From Enterobacter hormaechei subsp. hoffmannii (GTDB lineage: Bacteria; Pseudomonadota; Gammaproteobacteria; Enterobacterales; Enterobacteriaceae), in the NCBI RefSeq assembly GCF_001729745.1, contig NZ_CP017186.1, positions 2,480,001-2,544,000 of the forward strand: a stretch of 64,000 bases of DNA, written 5' to 3'. A program made the position numbers and the translations under genes. The first letter of the stretch is position 1; each line of letters starts with the position of its first letter. Of this stretch, positions 40,173 to 52,609 are shown piece by piece. The notes under the pieces are model-generated. The model was not told the DNA's origin and ran no database searches. It saw nothing but the letters and a program-made list of their open reading frames with translations.

Positions 40173-40868
40173 TCAGGCAAAACCCGGGCGGAGCGTATTG
40201 CTGAGCGGGTTCCCTTCCAGCAGCGCTTTAACCTTCACCACCAGCTCACTCAGACAGTCGTCCTGCATACCGAGACGCGTCAGCTCCTGATCGAGCGAGA
40301 AAAGGTACTGGGCATTAGTGCCCAGCGGTCCACTGGCGGCGGCAATCAGCGGGGCAATCACCTGGGTTCGGGTGTCGGCTTCATACAGCGGGTGGCGCGG
40401 ATCCATAATGAACACCAGCGCGTTGACGGTGCGGCCGTCGTCCAGTTCCAGCTTGCACCAGCTGGGCATATAGCAGCCGGTGATCATCTCGCGCTTCCAC
40501 AGCAACGTGAGCTCATCTTCCAGCGTGGTATCCGGCAGCCGGTATGCCACGCCCGTGGTGCGCCCGCCCTCTTTTAGTGCAAGCATACGTCCAGGCTGAC
40601 ACGCGCTGCCGCGTCCGGCGGTCAGGCGCAAACAGAAGGCGCGGTGCCAGCCAGGCAGCGTTCCGGTTGCCGATTCAACAAACTCGAGGGCCGGGTTCCA
40701 CATCAGCGAGCCGTAACCAAAAATCCAGACCGGGCCATCATCCGGGCGGCAGGCCAGCGTTGCCGCAAGCGACGCCGCACGTTGTTCAGCCGACCACAGA
40801 AGCGATTCCTCAATAGCACCAAATGCCGTCTTACAATCTGCCTTCATCAAGAAATCACGCGTTAACAC
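40173..40868 (-). CDS. chaC: Glutathione-specific gamma-glutamylcyclotransferase ChaC
   Basis: Degrades glutathione to 5-oxoproline and Cys-Gly in the cytoplasm. It has 231 residues, equal to E. coli ChaC. The start is GTG at 40868, six bases after GGAGG; the longer ATG-started frame is rejected because it runs 45 codons beyond the conserved N-terminus. The family substrate-binding motif FGYGSLMWNP lies near residues 49-58. It precedes chaB and chaA on the map in the E. coli order. Confidence 0.93.
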   Translation of the reverse strand: MLTRDFLMKADCKTAFGAIEESLLWSAEQRAASLAATLACRPDDGPVWIFGYGSLMWNPALEFVESATGTLPGWHRAFCLRLTAGRGSACQPGRMLALKEGGRTTGVAYRLPDTTLEDELTLLWKREMITGCYMPSWCKLELDDGRTVNALVFIMDPRHPLYEADTRTQVIAPLIAAASGPLGTNAQYLFSLDQELTRLGMQDDCLSELVVKVKALLEGNPLSNTLRPGFA

Positions 40869-41045
40869 ATTCCACCTCCGCCACTGCATGCTTCCTTGCG
40901 ACATCTTTAATGCGCCTTCCCGGCATTCTGTGCTGTTCATTTTAACAGCAGTTGAGCAACGATAAGCAATTCGCGGGCCAGATGCAATACAGCGGCAGTT
41001 CAACCGCCTGAAATGTCAAAATGGAGGCAGCGTATTATTCGGCAG

Positions 41046-41276
41046 CTATTTCTTTTTGTGCCATTTGTCATCATCCCCTTTCTCATAGTCATTTTTTACG
41101 GCGGCCCAGGCCACTTTATGCGCCGTCTCTTCACGGCTGGCATCGTCCCGGCGATCTTCTTTATCTTTGTATTGATCCCAGGCGCTGTTAAAGGCTTCTT
41201 TATAGATATCCTGAGCGTGGGCAGGCAGTACGTTTTGCACGTTATCCGGTAATTCGCTTTTCGATTTGTATGGCAT
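41046..41276 (-). CDS. chaB: ChaB, putative cation transport regulator
   Basis: 76-residue charged cytoplasmic protein named for its position next to the ChaA antiporter; its biochemical role is not settled. MPYKSKSELPDNVQNVLPAHAQ at the start and the lysine-rich C-terminus match the family. It is divergent from chaA across a 268-base regulatory gap. Confidence 0.94.
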   Translation of the reverse strand: MPYKSKSELPDNVQNVLPAHAQDIYKEAFNSAWDQYKDKEDRRDDASREETAHKVAWAAVKNDYEKGDDDKWHKKK

Positions 41277-41544
41277 CGCTAACCTCTCTTTTGGCTAAAA
41301 GATAAGTGTGGACGACGATACGCCAGGGTGCCAGCCGACAGCGAGAAATGAACTATTTAAGAGTGCAAGGCATTGTTATTAAATTATTATTTTGTGTAAA
41401 TGAGGCATTATAAGCTTCAGGAAGAAAAATCCCATTAAAGGGTAAAATTAAGTAAAAAATACAGGGTATTTAACCGTTTTCTGTTAATTTAACACCCTCA
41501 AAATCTATCTATAATTACAAGCACCTGCACTGTTGGAGAAACAC

Positions 41545-42645
41545 ATGACAGCAACACACGAGGCGGTAAAGACCCGCCACAAGGAGACCTCTCTCATTTT
41601 CCCGGTTCTGGCACTGGCTGTGCTGCTCTTCTGGGGAAGCAGTCAGTCATTGCCAGTGGTTGTGGGGATCAATATTCTGGCTCTGGTGGGTATTTTAACC
41701 AGTGCATTTAGCGTGGTACGCCATGCGGATGTTTTAGCCCACCGTCTTGGAGAGCCGTATGGGTCATTAATTTTAAGCCTTTCGGTTGTGATTCTTGAGG
41801 TCAGTCTAATTTCCGCATTAATGGCCACCGGCGACGCCGCACCAACGTTAATGCGCGATACGCTCTACTCCATCATTATGATTGTTACCGGCGGCCTGGT
41901 CGGTTTTTCGCTTTTATTAGGTGGCCGCAAATTTGCCACCCAGTACATGAACCTTTTTGGCATTAAACAGTATCTGATCGCCCTGTTCCCGCTGGCGATT
42001 ATCGTGCTGGTATTCCCGATGGCATTGCCGGGCGCAAACTTCACCACCGGCCAGGCGCTGCTGGTGGCGCTGATTTCCGCGGCAATGTACGGCGTGTTCC
42101 TGCTGATCCAGACCAAAACACACCAGAGCCTGTTTGTTTACGAGCATGAAGACGACGGCGACGATGATGACCCGCATCACGGTAAGCCGTCGGCCCACAG
42201 CAGCGCGTGGCACACGGTTTGGCTGATCGTGCATCTGATTGCGGTAATTGCGGTCACCAAGATGAATGCGAACCCGCTGGAGGCGCTGTTAACTGAACTG
42301 AACGCGCCGGTCGCCTTTACCGGTTTCCTGGTAGCCCTGTTGATCCTGTCGCCAGAAGGCCTGGGAGCGCTGAAAGCGGTGCTCAATAATCAGGTGCAGC
42401 GTGCGATGAATCTGTTCTTTGGCTCCGTTCTGGCGACCATCTCCCTTACCGTTCCGGTGGTCACGCTTATTGCCTTTATGACGGGGAATGAATTGCAGTT
42501 TGCGCTGGGTGCACCAGAGATGATTGTGATGGTAGCGTCGCTACTACTGTGCCAGATTTCCTTCTCAACCGGTCGCACCAATGTGCTGAACGGCGCGGCG
42601 CATATGGCGCTGTTTATTGCGTATCTGATGACGATATTTGCGTAA
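41545..42645 (+). CDS. chaA: Sodium-potassium/proton antiporter ChaA
   Basis: Inner-membrane cation/H+ antiporter of the CaCA superfamily, active at alkaline pH. It has 366 residues from the ATG at 41545 behind TTGGAGAA; a TTG four codons earlier lies within the ribosome site. There are eleven or so membrane segments, and the alpha-repeat motifs GEPYGSLILSLSVVILEVSLI and its C-terminal counterpart are intact. An acidic/His-rich cytoplasmic loop (HEDDGDDDDPHH) lies in the middle and may sense cations. Confidence 0.96.
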   Translation: MTATHEAVKTRHKETSLIFPVLALAVLLFWGSSQSLPVVVGINILALVGILTSAFSVVRHADVLAHRLGEPYGSLILSLSVVILEVSLISALMATGDAAPTLMRDTLYSIIMIVTGGLVGFSLLLGGRKFATQYMNLFGIKQYLIALFPLAIIVLVFPMALPGANFTTGQALLVALISAAMYGVFLLIQTKTHQSLFVYEHEDDGDDDDPHHGKPSAHSSAWHTVWLIVHLIAVIAVTKMNANPLEALLTELNAPVAFTGFLVALLILSPEGLGALKAVLNNQVQRAMNLFFGSVLATISLTVPVVTLIAFMTGNELQFALGAPEMIVMVASLLLCQISFSTGRTNVLNGAAHMALFIAYLMTIFA

Positions 42646-42652
42646 TTTTTTT

Positions 42653-42720
42653 GCCGGGTGGCGCTGCGCTTACCCGGCCTACGAAACCCGTAGGCCCGCG
42701 CAAGCGTAGCGCCGCCGGGC
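42653..42720. repeat. Paired REP (BIME-like) element
   Basis: Two facing REP units (GCCGGGTGGCGCTGCG and its near reverse complement CGTAGCGCCGCCGGGC) share a GTAGG core. The element lies between the convergent chaA and kdsA genes. Confidence 0.75.
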
Positions 42721-42724
42721 AAAG

Positions 42725-42749
42725 AAAAACCCGCCGAAGCGGGTTTTTT
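42725..42749. terminator. Bidirectional terminator between chaA and kdsA
   Basis: AACCCGC and GCGGGTT with a CGAA loop, an A-run on the left and T-run on the right, ending next to the kdsA stop codon. Confidence 0.85.
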
Positions 42750-42750
42750 A

Positions 42751-43614
<864 letters not shown>

Positions 43615-43641
43615 TTATTCAGGTGTGAATCGGAATTAAGA

Positions 43642-44451
43642 TTAATGCAGTGTAATGTGTTTATGCGCGATCGCGTTGATCTGCGCGCGAATCATTTCGC
43701 TGATCGGATCTTCCGGACATTGCTCGACGAAATAATTCAAATCATTCAGCGCCACGTGTTCGCAGTCGAGCTGCGCATAAATCAGGCCGCGGTCGCGGAT
43801 TTCGTACGGATCTTCCGGATTGAACTGCAACAGCACTTCGCTTGCGCGCAGGGCCAGCTCCATCTGACGCTCTTCCATCAGCGCAGACTTCAGCGTATCC
43901 AACAGCTTGCGGATCACTTCGGCGTTATCGGCTTCATCGAGATCTTCATTGAACAGCTCCGCTATCGGGCTGATGTTGCCTTTCAGCCAGACGTCCAGCG
44001 TATGCTCATCCAGCGTGTCGCCGTTAAACGGATTGATTAACCACATCTCACCGTCCAGCCACTCCGCCCGCAAAATCATCTGCGTGGGGAAAATGACCGG
44101 CACCAGTGGAATATCCAGTCGGTGCGCAACCCACAGTAAAATGGCGCCCAACGCGACGGCGCTACCCTGTCGATTTTTCAGCACCTGGTCCAGCCACAGT
44201 GCGTCAGACAGGCGATACACGCCTCGCGTGTCGCAGAAACCCCATTCGCCGTAGAAAAGCTCAATCAGCTTCTCTAATTGCCAGTCTTGCGGACGTGCCT
44301 GATTGATCTCTTCGCGCGCCAGGCTGACCAGATTTTCCAGTTCAGCGTAAACGTACTGTGATGTGAAATCGTCGCGGATCATCTCTGAAATCAGGATCAT
44401 ACCATCGCATAGCGGCACTTTGTTAAATTCGAAATCGGCTAAGGACCTCAT
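43642..44451 (-). CDS. sirB1: SirB1 family protein (transglutaminase-like/TPR)
   Basis: 269 residues, the E. coli length. An N-terminal transglutaminase-like region (about 50-160) is followed by a C-terminal TPR-like region (about 200-260). The catalytic triad of transglutaminases is not evident and the function is unknown. It lies 36 bases before kdsA and 3 bases after sirB2, in the same operon. Confidence 0.92.
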   Translation of the reverse strand: MRSLADFEFNKVPLCDGMILISEMIRDDFTSQYVYAELENLVSLAREEINQARPQDWQLEKLIELFYGEWGFCDTRGVYRLSDALWLDQVLKNRQGSAVALGAILLWVAHRLDIPLVPVIFPTQMILRAEWLDGEMWLINPFNGDTLDEHTLDVWLKGNISPIAELFNEDLDEADNAEVIRKLLDTLKSALMEERQMELALRASEVLLQFNPEDPYEIRDRGLIYAQLDCEHVALNDLNYFVEQCPEDPISEMIRAQINAIAHKHITLH

Positions 44452-44454
44452 GAC

Positions 44455-44847
44455 TTACCCCAGTAACGGTATTCTTGTGGTGGCGAGTTTAATGATGATG
44501 TACAGCACCACCAGACCCAGCAGAAAGGCGATAAACCCTGTCTGCTGGCTGCGCGGACGATGACGCCCAAGCGCGATAAAACCCAAAACGATGTAGATGA
44601 TAACGCCAAACAGCTTTTCAGTCAGCCATAGGCCTTTATCAGTAAATGGCAGATAGCCGGTCTTCCACATTAACCCGGCTCCGGAAAGGAACAGCACTGT
44701 GTCGATACCGTGTGGGGCGATACGTACCCAGCGGGCGTTAATCAGCGGATTATTGCTGTAGCGCCACCAGTAGCGGACAATGAAAAAGCCGATGGTCAGG
44801 GCAACGGAAACCAGGTGAACGGAGATTAGCAGCGTAAACAGGTTCAT
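44455..44847 (-). CDS. sirB2: SirB2 family membrane protein
   Basis: 130-residue integral membrane protein with about four hydrophobic segments; function unknown. The ATG at 44847 overlaps the prmC stop (ATGA) and gives the E. coli length; a GTG two codons upstream is an alternative. Motif WLTEKLFGVIIYIVLGFIAL is highly conserved. Confidence 0.9.
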   Translation of the reverse strand: MNLFTLLISVHLVSVALTIGFFIVRYWWRYSNNPLINARWVRIAPHGIDTVLFLSGAGLMWKTGYLPFTDKGLWLTEKLFGVIIYIVLGFIALGRHRPRSQQTGFIAFLLGLVVLYIIIKLATTRIPLLG

Positions 44848-45674
44848 GACCACTGCCCCAGCGTCAGACGTTCATTGCCGCCGTAATCCCGGCAGGTTTC
44901 CACGGCGGCGTATCCGGCACGCGTAAACAGTGCTCGCACCGCCTTTCCCTGCGTCCACCCATGTTCCACCAGCAGCCAGCCACCGGGAAGCAAATGTTGC
45001 CGTGACGTTGTCACAATGTGATCGAGATCCGCAAGTCCCTGATTCGCAGCGACCAGCGCGGTCAACGGTTCGAAACGCACGTCGCCCTGCGCGAGATGCG
45101 GATCGTCTTCGTCGATGTAGGGCGGATTGCTGACAATCATTTCGAACATGCGGCTTTCAAGCGCGGCAAACCAGCTGCTTTGCAGAACGGAAACATTGTT
45201 CAGCCTCAGCCGTTCAACGTTGCGCCGCGCGAGGGCGACCGCATCAGGCATCACGTCTACCGCCATCACGATACAGTCCGGCCGCTCGCTGGCAAGCGCC
45301 AGCGCAATCGCGCCGGTGCCGGTACCCAGATCGAGGATCTGACACGACTGCGCCGGTAACCGCGCCAGCGCCTGCTCCACCAGACACTCTGTGTCCGGGC
45401 GCGGGATCAGCGTCGCCGCTGAAACATACAGCGGAAGTGACCAGAACTCGCGCTCGCCAACCAGATGCGCCACCGGCTCGCCGGTTTTACGGCGGGCGAG
45501 CAGCGCCTCCAGCTGCGATAGCTGTTCAGCTGTCAGTTCGGTTTCGCCGAAAGCCAGCAGATACGTGCGGGCTTTACCCGTCACATGCTCAAGCAGAATT
45601 TCGGCGTCCCGCTTCGGGCTTTCACTTTCTGAAAGTTCACGGGCCGCCTCACGTAACCAGCGCTGAAAATCCAT
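44844..45674 (-). CDS. prmC: Release factor glutamine methyltransferase PrmC
   Basis: SAM-dependent methylation of the GGQ glutamine of release factors RF1 and RF2. It has 276 residues. An N-terminal helical domain (to about 85) is followed by a Rossmann methyltransferase with ILDLGTGTGAIALALA and the catalytic NPPY in IVSNPPYID. It overlaps its substrate gene prfA by one base, so the two are probably coupled. Confidence 0.97.
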   Translation of the reverse strand: MDFQRWLREAARELSESESPKRDAEILLEHVTGKARTYLLAFGETELTAEQLSQLEALLARRKTGEPVAHLVGEREFWSLPLYVSAATLIPRPDTECLVEQALARLPAQSCQILDLGTGTGAIALALASERPDCIVMAVDVMPDAVALARRNVERLRLNNVSVLQSSWFAALESRMFEMIVSNPPYIDEDDPHLAQGDVRFEPLTALVAANQGLADLDHIVTTSRQHLLPGGWLLVEHGWTQGKAVRALFTRAGYAAVETCRDYGGNERLTLGQWS

Positions 45675-46756
45675 TAATCCTGCTCGGACAGCGCCGCCAG
45701 CTGGTCGGCCTGGTATTCCTGCACGATAGGCTCAATCAGCATATCGAGCTTGCCTTCCATTGCCTCATCCAGACGGTAGAGCGTCAGGTTGATGCGGTGG
45801 TCGGTTACGCGCCCCTGCGGGAAGTTATAGGTGCGGTTACGATCGCTACGGTCGCCGCTGCCCAGCAGGTTACGGCGGGTAGAGGCTTCCGCCTGCTGGC
45901 GTTTCGCCATTTCCGCCGCGTGGATACGGGCACCCAGCACGGATAACGCCTTAGCTTTGTTCTTGTGCTGGGATCGCTCGTCCTGACACTCAACCACAAT
46001 CCCGGTGGGCAGGTGAGTAATACGGATAGCGGAGTCGGTGGTGTTAACGTGCTGACCACCCGCCCCTGAAGAGCGGAAGGTGTCGATGCGCAGATCCGCC
46101 GGGTTGATATCCGGCAGTTCCGCTTCCGGCAGCTCGGGCATGACCGCCACCGTACAGGCCGAAGTGTGAATGCGTCCCTGAGATTCTGTCGCAGGCACAC
46201 GCTGCACGCGGTGACCACCGGATTCAAACTTCAGCCGACCATAAACGCCGTCGCCGCTGATTTTGGCGATAACCTCTTTGTAGCCGCCATGCTCGCCTTC
46301 GTTGGCGCTCATGATCTCTACGCGCCAGCGGCGTGATTCCGCATAACGGCTGTACATACGGAACAGATCTCCGGCGAACAGCGCCGCTTCGTCGCCGCCG
46401 GTACCGGCGCGGACTTCCACAAAAGCGTTACGCTCATCGTCCGGATCTTTTGGCAGCAGAAGGACCTGAAGCTGCTGCTCCATCTCTTCTGACCGCGCTT
46501 TAGCGTCCTGCAACTCTTCCTGGGCCATCTCGCGCATTTCAGGATCGTCGAGCATCATCTGCGCGGTTTCGATATCTTCCTGGACCTGTCGCCAGTCGGT
46601 AAAGCATTTTGAAACATCACTTAACTGCGCGTATTCACGCGACAGCGCGCGAAAACGTTCCTGGTCGGCAATGGTCCCGGCATCGCCGAGCAGCGCCTGG
46701 ACTTCTTCATGGCGCTCGTGCAGAGCTTCCAGTTTAGCGACGATAGAAGGCTTCAT
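45674..46756 (-). CDS. prfA: Peptide chain release factor 1
   Basis: Recognises UAA and UAG stop codons and triggers peptide release. It has 360 residues, the E. coli length. The tripeptide anticodon PAT is in QRVPATES (about 186-190), and GGQ in [14 protein letters not shown] (about 233-235) is the methylation site of PrmC. It lies between hemA and prmC in the expected operon. Confidence 0.98.
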   Translation of the reverse strand: MKPSIVAKLEALHERHEEVQALLGDAGTIADQERFRALSREYAQLSDVSKCFTDWRQVQEDIETAQMMLDDPEMREMAQEELQDAKARSEEMEQQLQVLLLPKDPDDERNAFVEVRAGTGGDEAALFAGDLFRMYSRYAESRRWRVEIMSANEGEHGGYKEVIAKISGDGVYGRLKFESGGHRVQRVPATESQGRIHTSACTVAVMPELPEAELPDINPADLRIDTFRSSGAGGQHVNTTDSAIRITHLPTGIVVECQDERSQHKNKAKALSVLGARIHAAEMAKRQQAEASTRRNLLGSGDRSDRNRTYNFPQGRVTDHRINLTLYRLDEAMEGKLDMLIEPIVQEYQADQLAALSEQD

Positions 46757-46797
46757 AGGCGTAAATGCACCTTGTCTTAGAAAATGGGTATAGGGCG

Positions 46798-48054
46798 CTA
46801 TTCCAGCCCGAGGCTGTTGCGCAGAATAGTCAGGCGTTCATCGTCCCCGTCACGGGCAGCCTGCTGAAGAGATTTGGTTGGGGCATGGATCAGGCGGTTG
46901 GTCAGTTTCCAGGCTAAATCCTGCATAATCGCCTGCGCGTCGCCGCCCTGTTCAAGGGCCGCTAACGCTTTGGCCGTCAGGTCATCACGCACCTGCTCCG
47001 CCTGACCGCGGTATTCGCGGATGGTCTCGCTGACGCTTTGCGCGCGCAGCCAGGCCATAAATTCGCTGGTTTCCTGTTCAACGATGGTTTCCGCCTGCAC
47101 AGCCGCCGCCTTACGCTGGGCAAGGTTGTGCGAAATGATGCTTTGCAGGTCATCCACGCTGTACAGGTAGGCGTTCGCCAGTTTGCCCACTTCCGGTTCG
47201 ACATCACGCGGAACAGCGATATCCACCAGCAGCATCGGCTGATTGCGGCGTGATTTCAGCGCACGCTCGACCATCCCTTTCCCGATAATCGGCAGCGGGC
47301 TGGCGGTAGAACTGATAATAATGTCCGCCTCTTTCAGACGTTCATCGATGTCGCTCAGCGCAATCACCTCAGCGCCCACTTCATCTGCCAGCACCTGCGC
47401 ACGTTCGCGGGTGCGGTTAGCGATGATCATCTTCTTCACCTTGTGTTCGCGAAGATGGCGCGCCACCAGCTCGATGGTTTCGCCCGCCCCCACCAGCAGT
47501 ACGGTGACGGTCGACAGCGATTCAAAGATTTGACGGGCAAGAGTACAGGCCGCGAAAGCAACCGAAACCGCACTGGCGCCAATGTCGGTTTCGGTTCGCA
47601 CACGCTTCGCCACGGAGAATGACTTCTGGAACATTCGCTCCAGTTCGCTGGCTTTCAGATGCCCTTTCTGGGAATCCGCGAAGGCTTTTTTCACCTGGCC
47701 GAGGATCTGCGGCTCGCCCAGCACCAGCGAATCCAGACCGCTGGCCACACGCATCAGATGGCTGACCGCATCGTTATCCTGATGCCAGTACAGGCTGTTG
47801 CGCAGCTCTTCTTCGTTGAGGTTGTGATAGTCACATAGCCAGCGGATCAGCGCCTCGTGCAGGTTGTCCTGCTCCTCCACGCTTAAATAGAGCTCGGTAC
47901 GGTTGCACGTCGACAGCACCACGCCACCCTGCACCATCGGCTGTGCAAGCAGGCTATCCAGCGCCAGGTCGAGCGTATCCGGCGAAAACGTAACGCGTTC
48001 TCGCAGTGAAACCGGGGCCGTTTTGTGGTTAATACCGAGTGCTAATAGGGTCAT
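46798..48054 (-). CDS. hemA: Glutamyl-tRNA reductase HemA
   Basis: First committed step of tetrapyrrole synthesis, reducing Glu-tRNA to glutamate-1-semialdehyde with NADPH. It has 418 residues. The catalytic Cys50 is in [11 protein letters not shown], the NADPH domain motif is LLVGAGET, and the C-terminal dimerisation helix is intact. The N-terminal [10 protein letters not shown] region, target of haem-dependent proteolysis in enterics, is conserved. It is divergent from lolB. Confidence 0.98.
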   Translation of the reverse strand: MTLLALGINHKTAPVSLRERVTFSPDTLDLALDSLLAQPMVQGGVVLSTCNRTELYLSVEEQDNLHEALIRWLCDYHNLNEEELRNSLYWHQDNDAVSHLMRVASGLDSLVLGEPQILGQVKKAFADSQKGHLKASELERMFQKSFSVAKRVRTETDIGASAVSVAFAACTLARQIFESLSTVTVLLVGAGETIELVARHLREHKVKKMIIANRTRERAQVLADEVGAEVIALSDIDERLKEADIIISSTASPLPIIGKGMVERALKSRRNQPMLLVDIAVPRDVEPEVGKLANAYLYSVDDLQSIISHNLAQRKAAAVQAETIVEQETSEFMAWLRAQSVSETIREYRGQAEQVRDDLTAKALAALEQGGDAQAIMQDLAWKLTNRLIHAPTKSLQQAARDGDDERLTILRNSLGLE

Positions 48055-48255
48055 GTTGAGCGGGAGTAGTACCAGCGTTAATAAGGTTAGCAGGACGCAT
48101 CATACAGGATGCGCGAGATCAATAAAAGAGACTGCCCCCTTTCGGAGTAATAGCTTACGCCGCGCTTTGAGATAATTTGAACGTAGACGGTGGCACCCTT
48201 CAACGCTAGCATTAACAGTTATAACTGCAACGTATCTCAAGGATTTGTCATCATT

Positions 48256-48867
48256 ATGAACCGAATGATTCGCCTGCTGCCTCTGGCGGCCCTGGTTCTG
48301 ACCGCCTGTTCCGTTCATCAGCCGAAAGGCCCGGGCAAAAGCCCCGACTCACCGCAGTGGCGTCAGCACCAGCAGGATGTGCTGAAATTAAGCCAGTACC
48401 AGACCCGCGGTGCATTTGCATATCTCTCTGACGAACAAAAAGTTTATGCTCGCTTCTTCTGGCAGCAAACGGGGCAGGACAACTATCGCCTGCTGCTGCT
48501 CAACCCGCTGGGCAGCACCGAGCTGGAGCTTAACGCGAAGCCTGGCGAAGCGCAGATCACCGATAACAAAGGCCAGCACTACACCGCGACCGACGCCGAA
48601 GAGATGATTGGCAAGCTGACCGGGATGCCGATTCCGCTCAATAGTCTGCGCCAGTGGATCCTTGGCCTGCCGGGTGACGCCACCGACTATACGCTTGATG
48701 ACCAATACCGTCTGAGCCAGGTTAACTACACCCAGGACGGTAAAACCTGGAAAGTGGTGTACAGCGCGTATGACAGCAAGACGCAACCATCGCTGCCGTC
48801 CAATATGGAGCTGACGCAGGGTAGCCAGCGTATCAAGCTGAAAATGGATAACTGGATCGTTAAATGA
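48256..48867 (+). CDS. lolB: Outer-membrane lipoprotein receptor LolB
   Basis: Accepts lipoproteins from LolA and inserts them in the outer membrane. It has 203 residues from the ATG at 48256 ([18 protein letters not shown]), behind AAGGA. The lipobox LTAC gives lipidated Cys18; the following Ser avoids the Asp inner-membrane retention signal. The 22-codon upstream frame extension is rejected since it would bury the signal peptide. The stop overlaps the ispE start. Confidence 0.95.
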   Translation: MNRMIRLLPLAALVLTACSVHQPKGPGKSPDSPQWRQHQQDVLKLSQYQTRGAFAYLSDEQKVYARFFWQQTGQDNYRLLLLNPLGSTELELNAKPGEAQITDNKGQHYTATDAEEMIGKLTGMPIPLNSLRQWILGLPGDATDYTLDDQYRLSQVNYTQDGKTWKVVYSAYDSKTQPSLPSNMELTQGSQRIKLKMDNWIVK

Positions 48868-49772
48868 TGACCCACTGGCCCTCTCCCGCAAAACTGAACC
48901 TGTTTCTCTACATTACCGGGCAGCGCGCTGACGGCTATCACACCCTGCAAACCCTGTTTCAGTTTGTCGACTACGGCGACACGATCTCAATCGAACCGCG
49001 TCAGGACGGGCAGATTTGCCTGCTGAAGCCAGTCGACGGCGTGGCGCATGACGATAACCTGATCGTGCGCGCTGCCCGCCTGCTGATGAAAACGGCGTCG
49101 TCGTCGGGTCGTCTGCCAGCGGGAAGCGGTGCGGATATTCGTATCGACAAACGCCTGCCGATGGGCGGTGGTCTTGGCGGCGGTTCGTCAAACGCCGCGA
49201 CCGTACTGGTGGCGCTTAACTACCTCTGGGGCTGCGGTCTGACGACGGACGAACTGGCAGCATTAGGGTTAACGCTGGGTGCCGATGTACCAGTATTTGT
49301 GCGCGGCCACGCGGCGTTTGCTGAAGGGGTGGGCGAAATCCTCACGCCGGTCGATCCGCCGGAAAAATGGTATCTGATCGTTCACCCTGGCGTGAGCATT
49401 CCTACCCCGGTCATCTTTAAAGATCCTGACCTGAAAAGAAATACCCCGGTACGGTCAATAAAAACGTTATTAAATTGTGAATTCAGCAACGATTGCGAGG
49501 ATATCGCAAGAAAACGTTTTCGCGAGGTTGATGCGGTGCTTTCCTGGCTGTTAGAATACGCGCCGTCGCGCCTGACCGGTACAGGGGCCTGTGTCTTTGC
49601 TGAATTTGACACCGAATCCGCCGCCCGTCAGGTGCTTGAGCAAGCGCCGGACTGGCTGCATGGTTTTGTAGCACGCGGGATGAACACCTCCCCCTACAGC
49701 AGGCCATTCTGGCGCAGACTGAGTTTCGGTGACAACGTCACCCTGTTCCAGACGTTGCATCGCGCTCTATAA
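48864..49772 (+). CDS. ispE: 4-diphosphocytidyl-2-C-methyl-D-erythritol kinase IspE, altered C-terminus
   Basis: GHMP kinase of the MEP isoprenoid pathway. The ATP motif [13 protein letters not shown] is near residues 93-105 and the N-terminal [13 protein letters not shown] is intact. As written it has 302 residues against 283 in E. coli. The last 27 residues (from Y after GMNTSP) do not resemble the family. If the five-C tract at 49690-49694 had six C, the frame would read SPLQQAIL, close to the E. coli ending SPLHRAML, and stop at 49732, giving about 289 residues. A one-base deletion or sequencing error is suspected. Confidence 0.9.
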   Translation: MMTHWPSPAKLNLFLYITGQRADGYHTLQTLFQFVDYGDTISIEPRQDGQICLLKPVDGVAHDDNLIVRAARLLMKTASSSGRLPAGSGADIRIDKRLPMGGGLGGGSSNAATVLVALNYLWGCGLTTDELAALGLTLGADVPVFVRGHAAFAEGVGEILTPVDPPEKWYLIVHPGVSIPTPVIFKDPDLKRNTPVRSIKTLLNCEFSNDCEDIARKRFREVDAVLSWLLEYAPSRLTGTGACVFAEFDTESAARQVLEQAPDWLHGFVARGMNTSPYSRPFWRRLSFGDNVTLFQTLHRAL

Positions 49773-49788
49773 TACACCGCCTGGATAG

Positions 49789-50805
<1,017 letters not shown>

Positions 50806-50817
50806 TCGAACACGGCC

Positions 50818-50844
50818 AAAAAACCCGCTACGGCGGGTTTTTTT
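50818..50844 (+). terminator. Terminator of prs
   Basis: ACCCGC-TACG-GCGGGT stem with seven T residues, 17 bases after the prs stop. Confidence 0.88.
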
Positions 50845-50929
50845 GTTTATAGTATTTATTTGTATGACTTATGCCTCCTTCACCTGCCATTCATATGACA
50901 GATGATGCGCACACGGATGATAGATAATT

Positions 50930-52609
50930 GTGAAAAACGTAACCTCCTCACATGTTCTGCCCTTTCGCGCCCTCATCGACGCCTGCTGGAAAGAGAAATA
51001 CACGTCGTCACGCTTTGTTCGTGACCTAATAGCCGGGATCACCGTCGGGATTATTGCCATCCCGCTGGCGATGGCACTGGCGATTGGTAGCGGCGTCGCG
51101 CCGCAGTACGGGCTGTACACCTCGGCCGTTGCGGGGATTGTGATTGCGCTGACGGGCGGGTCCCGCTTCAGCGTCTCCGGCCCAACTGCCGCCTTTGTGG
51201 TGATCCTCTACCCGGTTTCCCAACAGTTTGGTCTGGCAGGCCTGCTGGTTGCCACCCTGATGTCCGGCATCTTTTTAATTCTGTTCGGTCTGGCCCGCTT
51301 TGGTCGCCTGATTGAATATATTCCCCTTTCCGTGACGCTGGGGTTCACCTCGGGGATTGGGATTACCATCGGGACCATGCAGATTAAAGATTTCCTCGGC
51401 CTGCAAATGGCCCATGTTCCGGAGCACTACTTACAGAAAGTGGGCGCGCTGTTTATGGCGTTGCCGACTGCCAACCTGGGCGATGCAGCCATTGGCATCG
51501 TTACCCTCGGCACACTCATCGTCTGGCCTCGCTTAGGCATTCGTCTCCCGGGGCATCTCCCCGCTCTGCTGCTGGGCTGCGCGGTGATGGGCGTCGTCAA
51601 CCTGCTCGGTGGACAGGTCGCCACCATTGGCTCCCAGTTCCACTATGTTCTGGCGGATGGCTCACAGGGTAACGGTATTCCGCAGCTGCTGCCGCAGCTG
51701 GTTCTGCCGTGGGACATGCCGGGCTCCAGCTTCACCCTGAGCTGGGATTCCCTTCGCGCTCTGCTGCCTGCCGCGTTCTCCATGGCAATGCTGGGCGCGA
51801 TTGAATCCCTGCTCTGCGCCGTCGTGCTCGACGGCATGACCGGCACTAAGCACAAAGCCAACAGCGAACTGGTCGGTCAGGGCTTAGGGAACATCGTTGC
51901 ACCGTTCTTCGGCGGTATTACGGCTACGGCTGCGATTGCCCGTTCCGCCGCGAACGTACGTGCGGGCGCGACATCACCGGTTTCCGCGGTCATTCACTCC
52001 CTGCTGGTGATCATGGCGCTGCTGATCCTTGCCCCACTGCTTTCATGGCTTCCGCTCTCTGCCATGGCTGCGCTGCTGCTGATGGTGGCCTGGAATATGA
52101 GTGAGGCGCATAAGGTGGTGAATCTGCTGCGCCGTGCGCCGAAAGACGACATCATCGTGATGCTGATCTGCATGTCGCTGACCGTGCTGTTTGATATGGT
52201 TATCGCTATCAGCGTCGGCATAGTGCTGGCCTCGCTGCTGTTTATGCGCCGCATCGCGCAGATGACGCGTCTCTCCCCGGTTAACGTTGAGGTGCCTGAA
52301 GATGTGCTGGTGTTGCGCGTGATTGGCCCGCTGTTCTTCGCCGCGGCGGAAGGTTTGTTCAGCGATCTGGCGTCCCGAATCGCGGGCAAACGGATTGTGG
52401 TGCTGAAGTGGGATGCCGTCCCGGTGCTGGATGCCGGCGGTCTGGATGCCTTCCAGCGCTTTATTGCCCGCCTGCCGGAAGGCTGCGAGCTGCGGATCAG
52501 TAACCTCGAATTCCAGCCCCTGCGCACCATGGCGCGCGCGGGCGTACAGCCGATCCCTGGCCGATTGTCCTTCTACCCTAACCGTGAAGCTGCATTAGCG
52601 GATCTGTGA
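50930..52609 (+). CDS. dauA: C4-dicarboxylic acid transporter DauA
   Basis: SLC26/SulP-family transporter (formerly YchM) taking up succinate and other C4-dicarboxylates at acidic pH. It has 559 residues, starting at the GTG at 50930. The membrane domain contains the SulP signature region [18 protein letters not shown] near residues 61-78. A C-terminal STAS domain (about 440-550) contains [19 protein letters not shown]. Its last 15 bases overlap the convergent MerR-type gene. Confidence 0.96.
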   Translation: MKNVTSSHVLPFRALIDACWKEKYTSSRFVRDLIAGITVGIIAIPLAMALAIGSGVAPQYGLYTSAVAGIVIALTGGSRFSVSGPTAAFVVILYPVSQQFGLAGLLVATLMSGIFLILFGLARFGRLIEYIPLSVTLGFTSGIGITIGTMQIKDFLGLQMAHVPEHYLQKVGALFMALPTANLGDAAIGIVTLGTLIVWPRLGIRLPGHLPALLLGCAVMGVVNLLGGQVATIGSQFHYVLADGSQGNGIPQLLPQLVLPWDMPGSSFTLSWDSLRALLPAAFSMAMLGAIESLLCAVVLDGMTGTKHKANSELVGQGLGNIVAPFFGGITATAAIARSAANVRAGATSPVSAVIHSLLVIMALLILAPLLSWLPLSAMAALLLMVAWNMSEAHKVVNLLRRAPKDDIIVMLICMSLTVLFDMVIAISVGIVLASLLFMRRIAQMTRLSPVNVEVPEDVLVLRVIGPLFFAAAEGLFSDLASRIAGKRIVVLKWDAVPVLDAGGLDAFQRFIARLPEGCELRISNLEFQPLRTMARAGVQPIPGRLSFYPNREAALADL

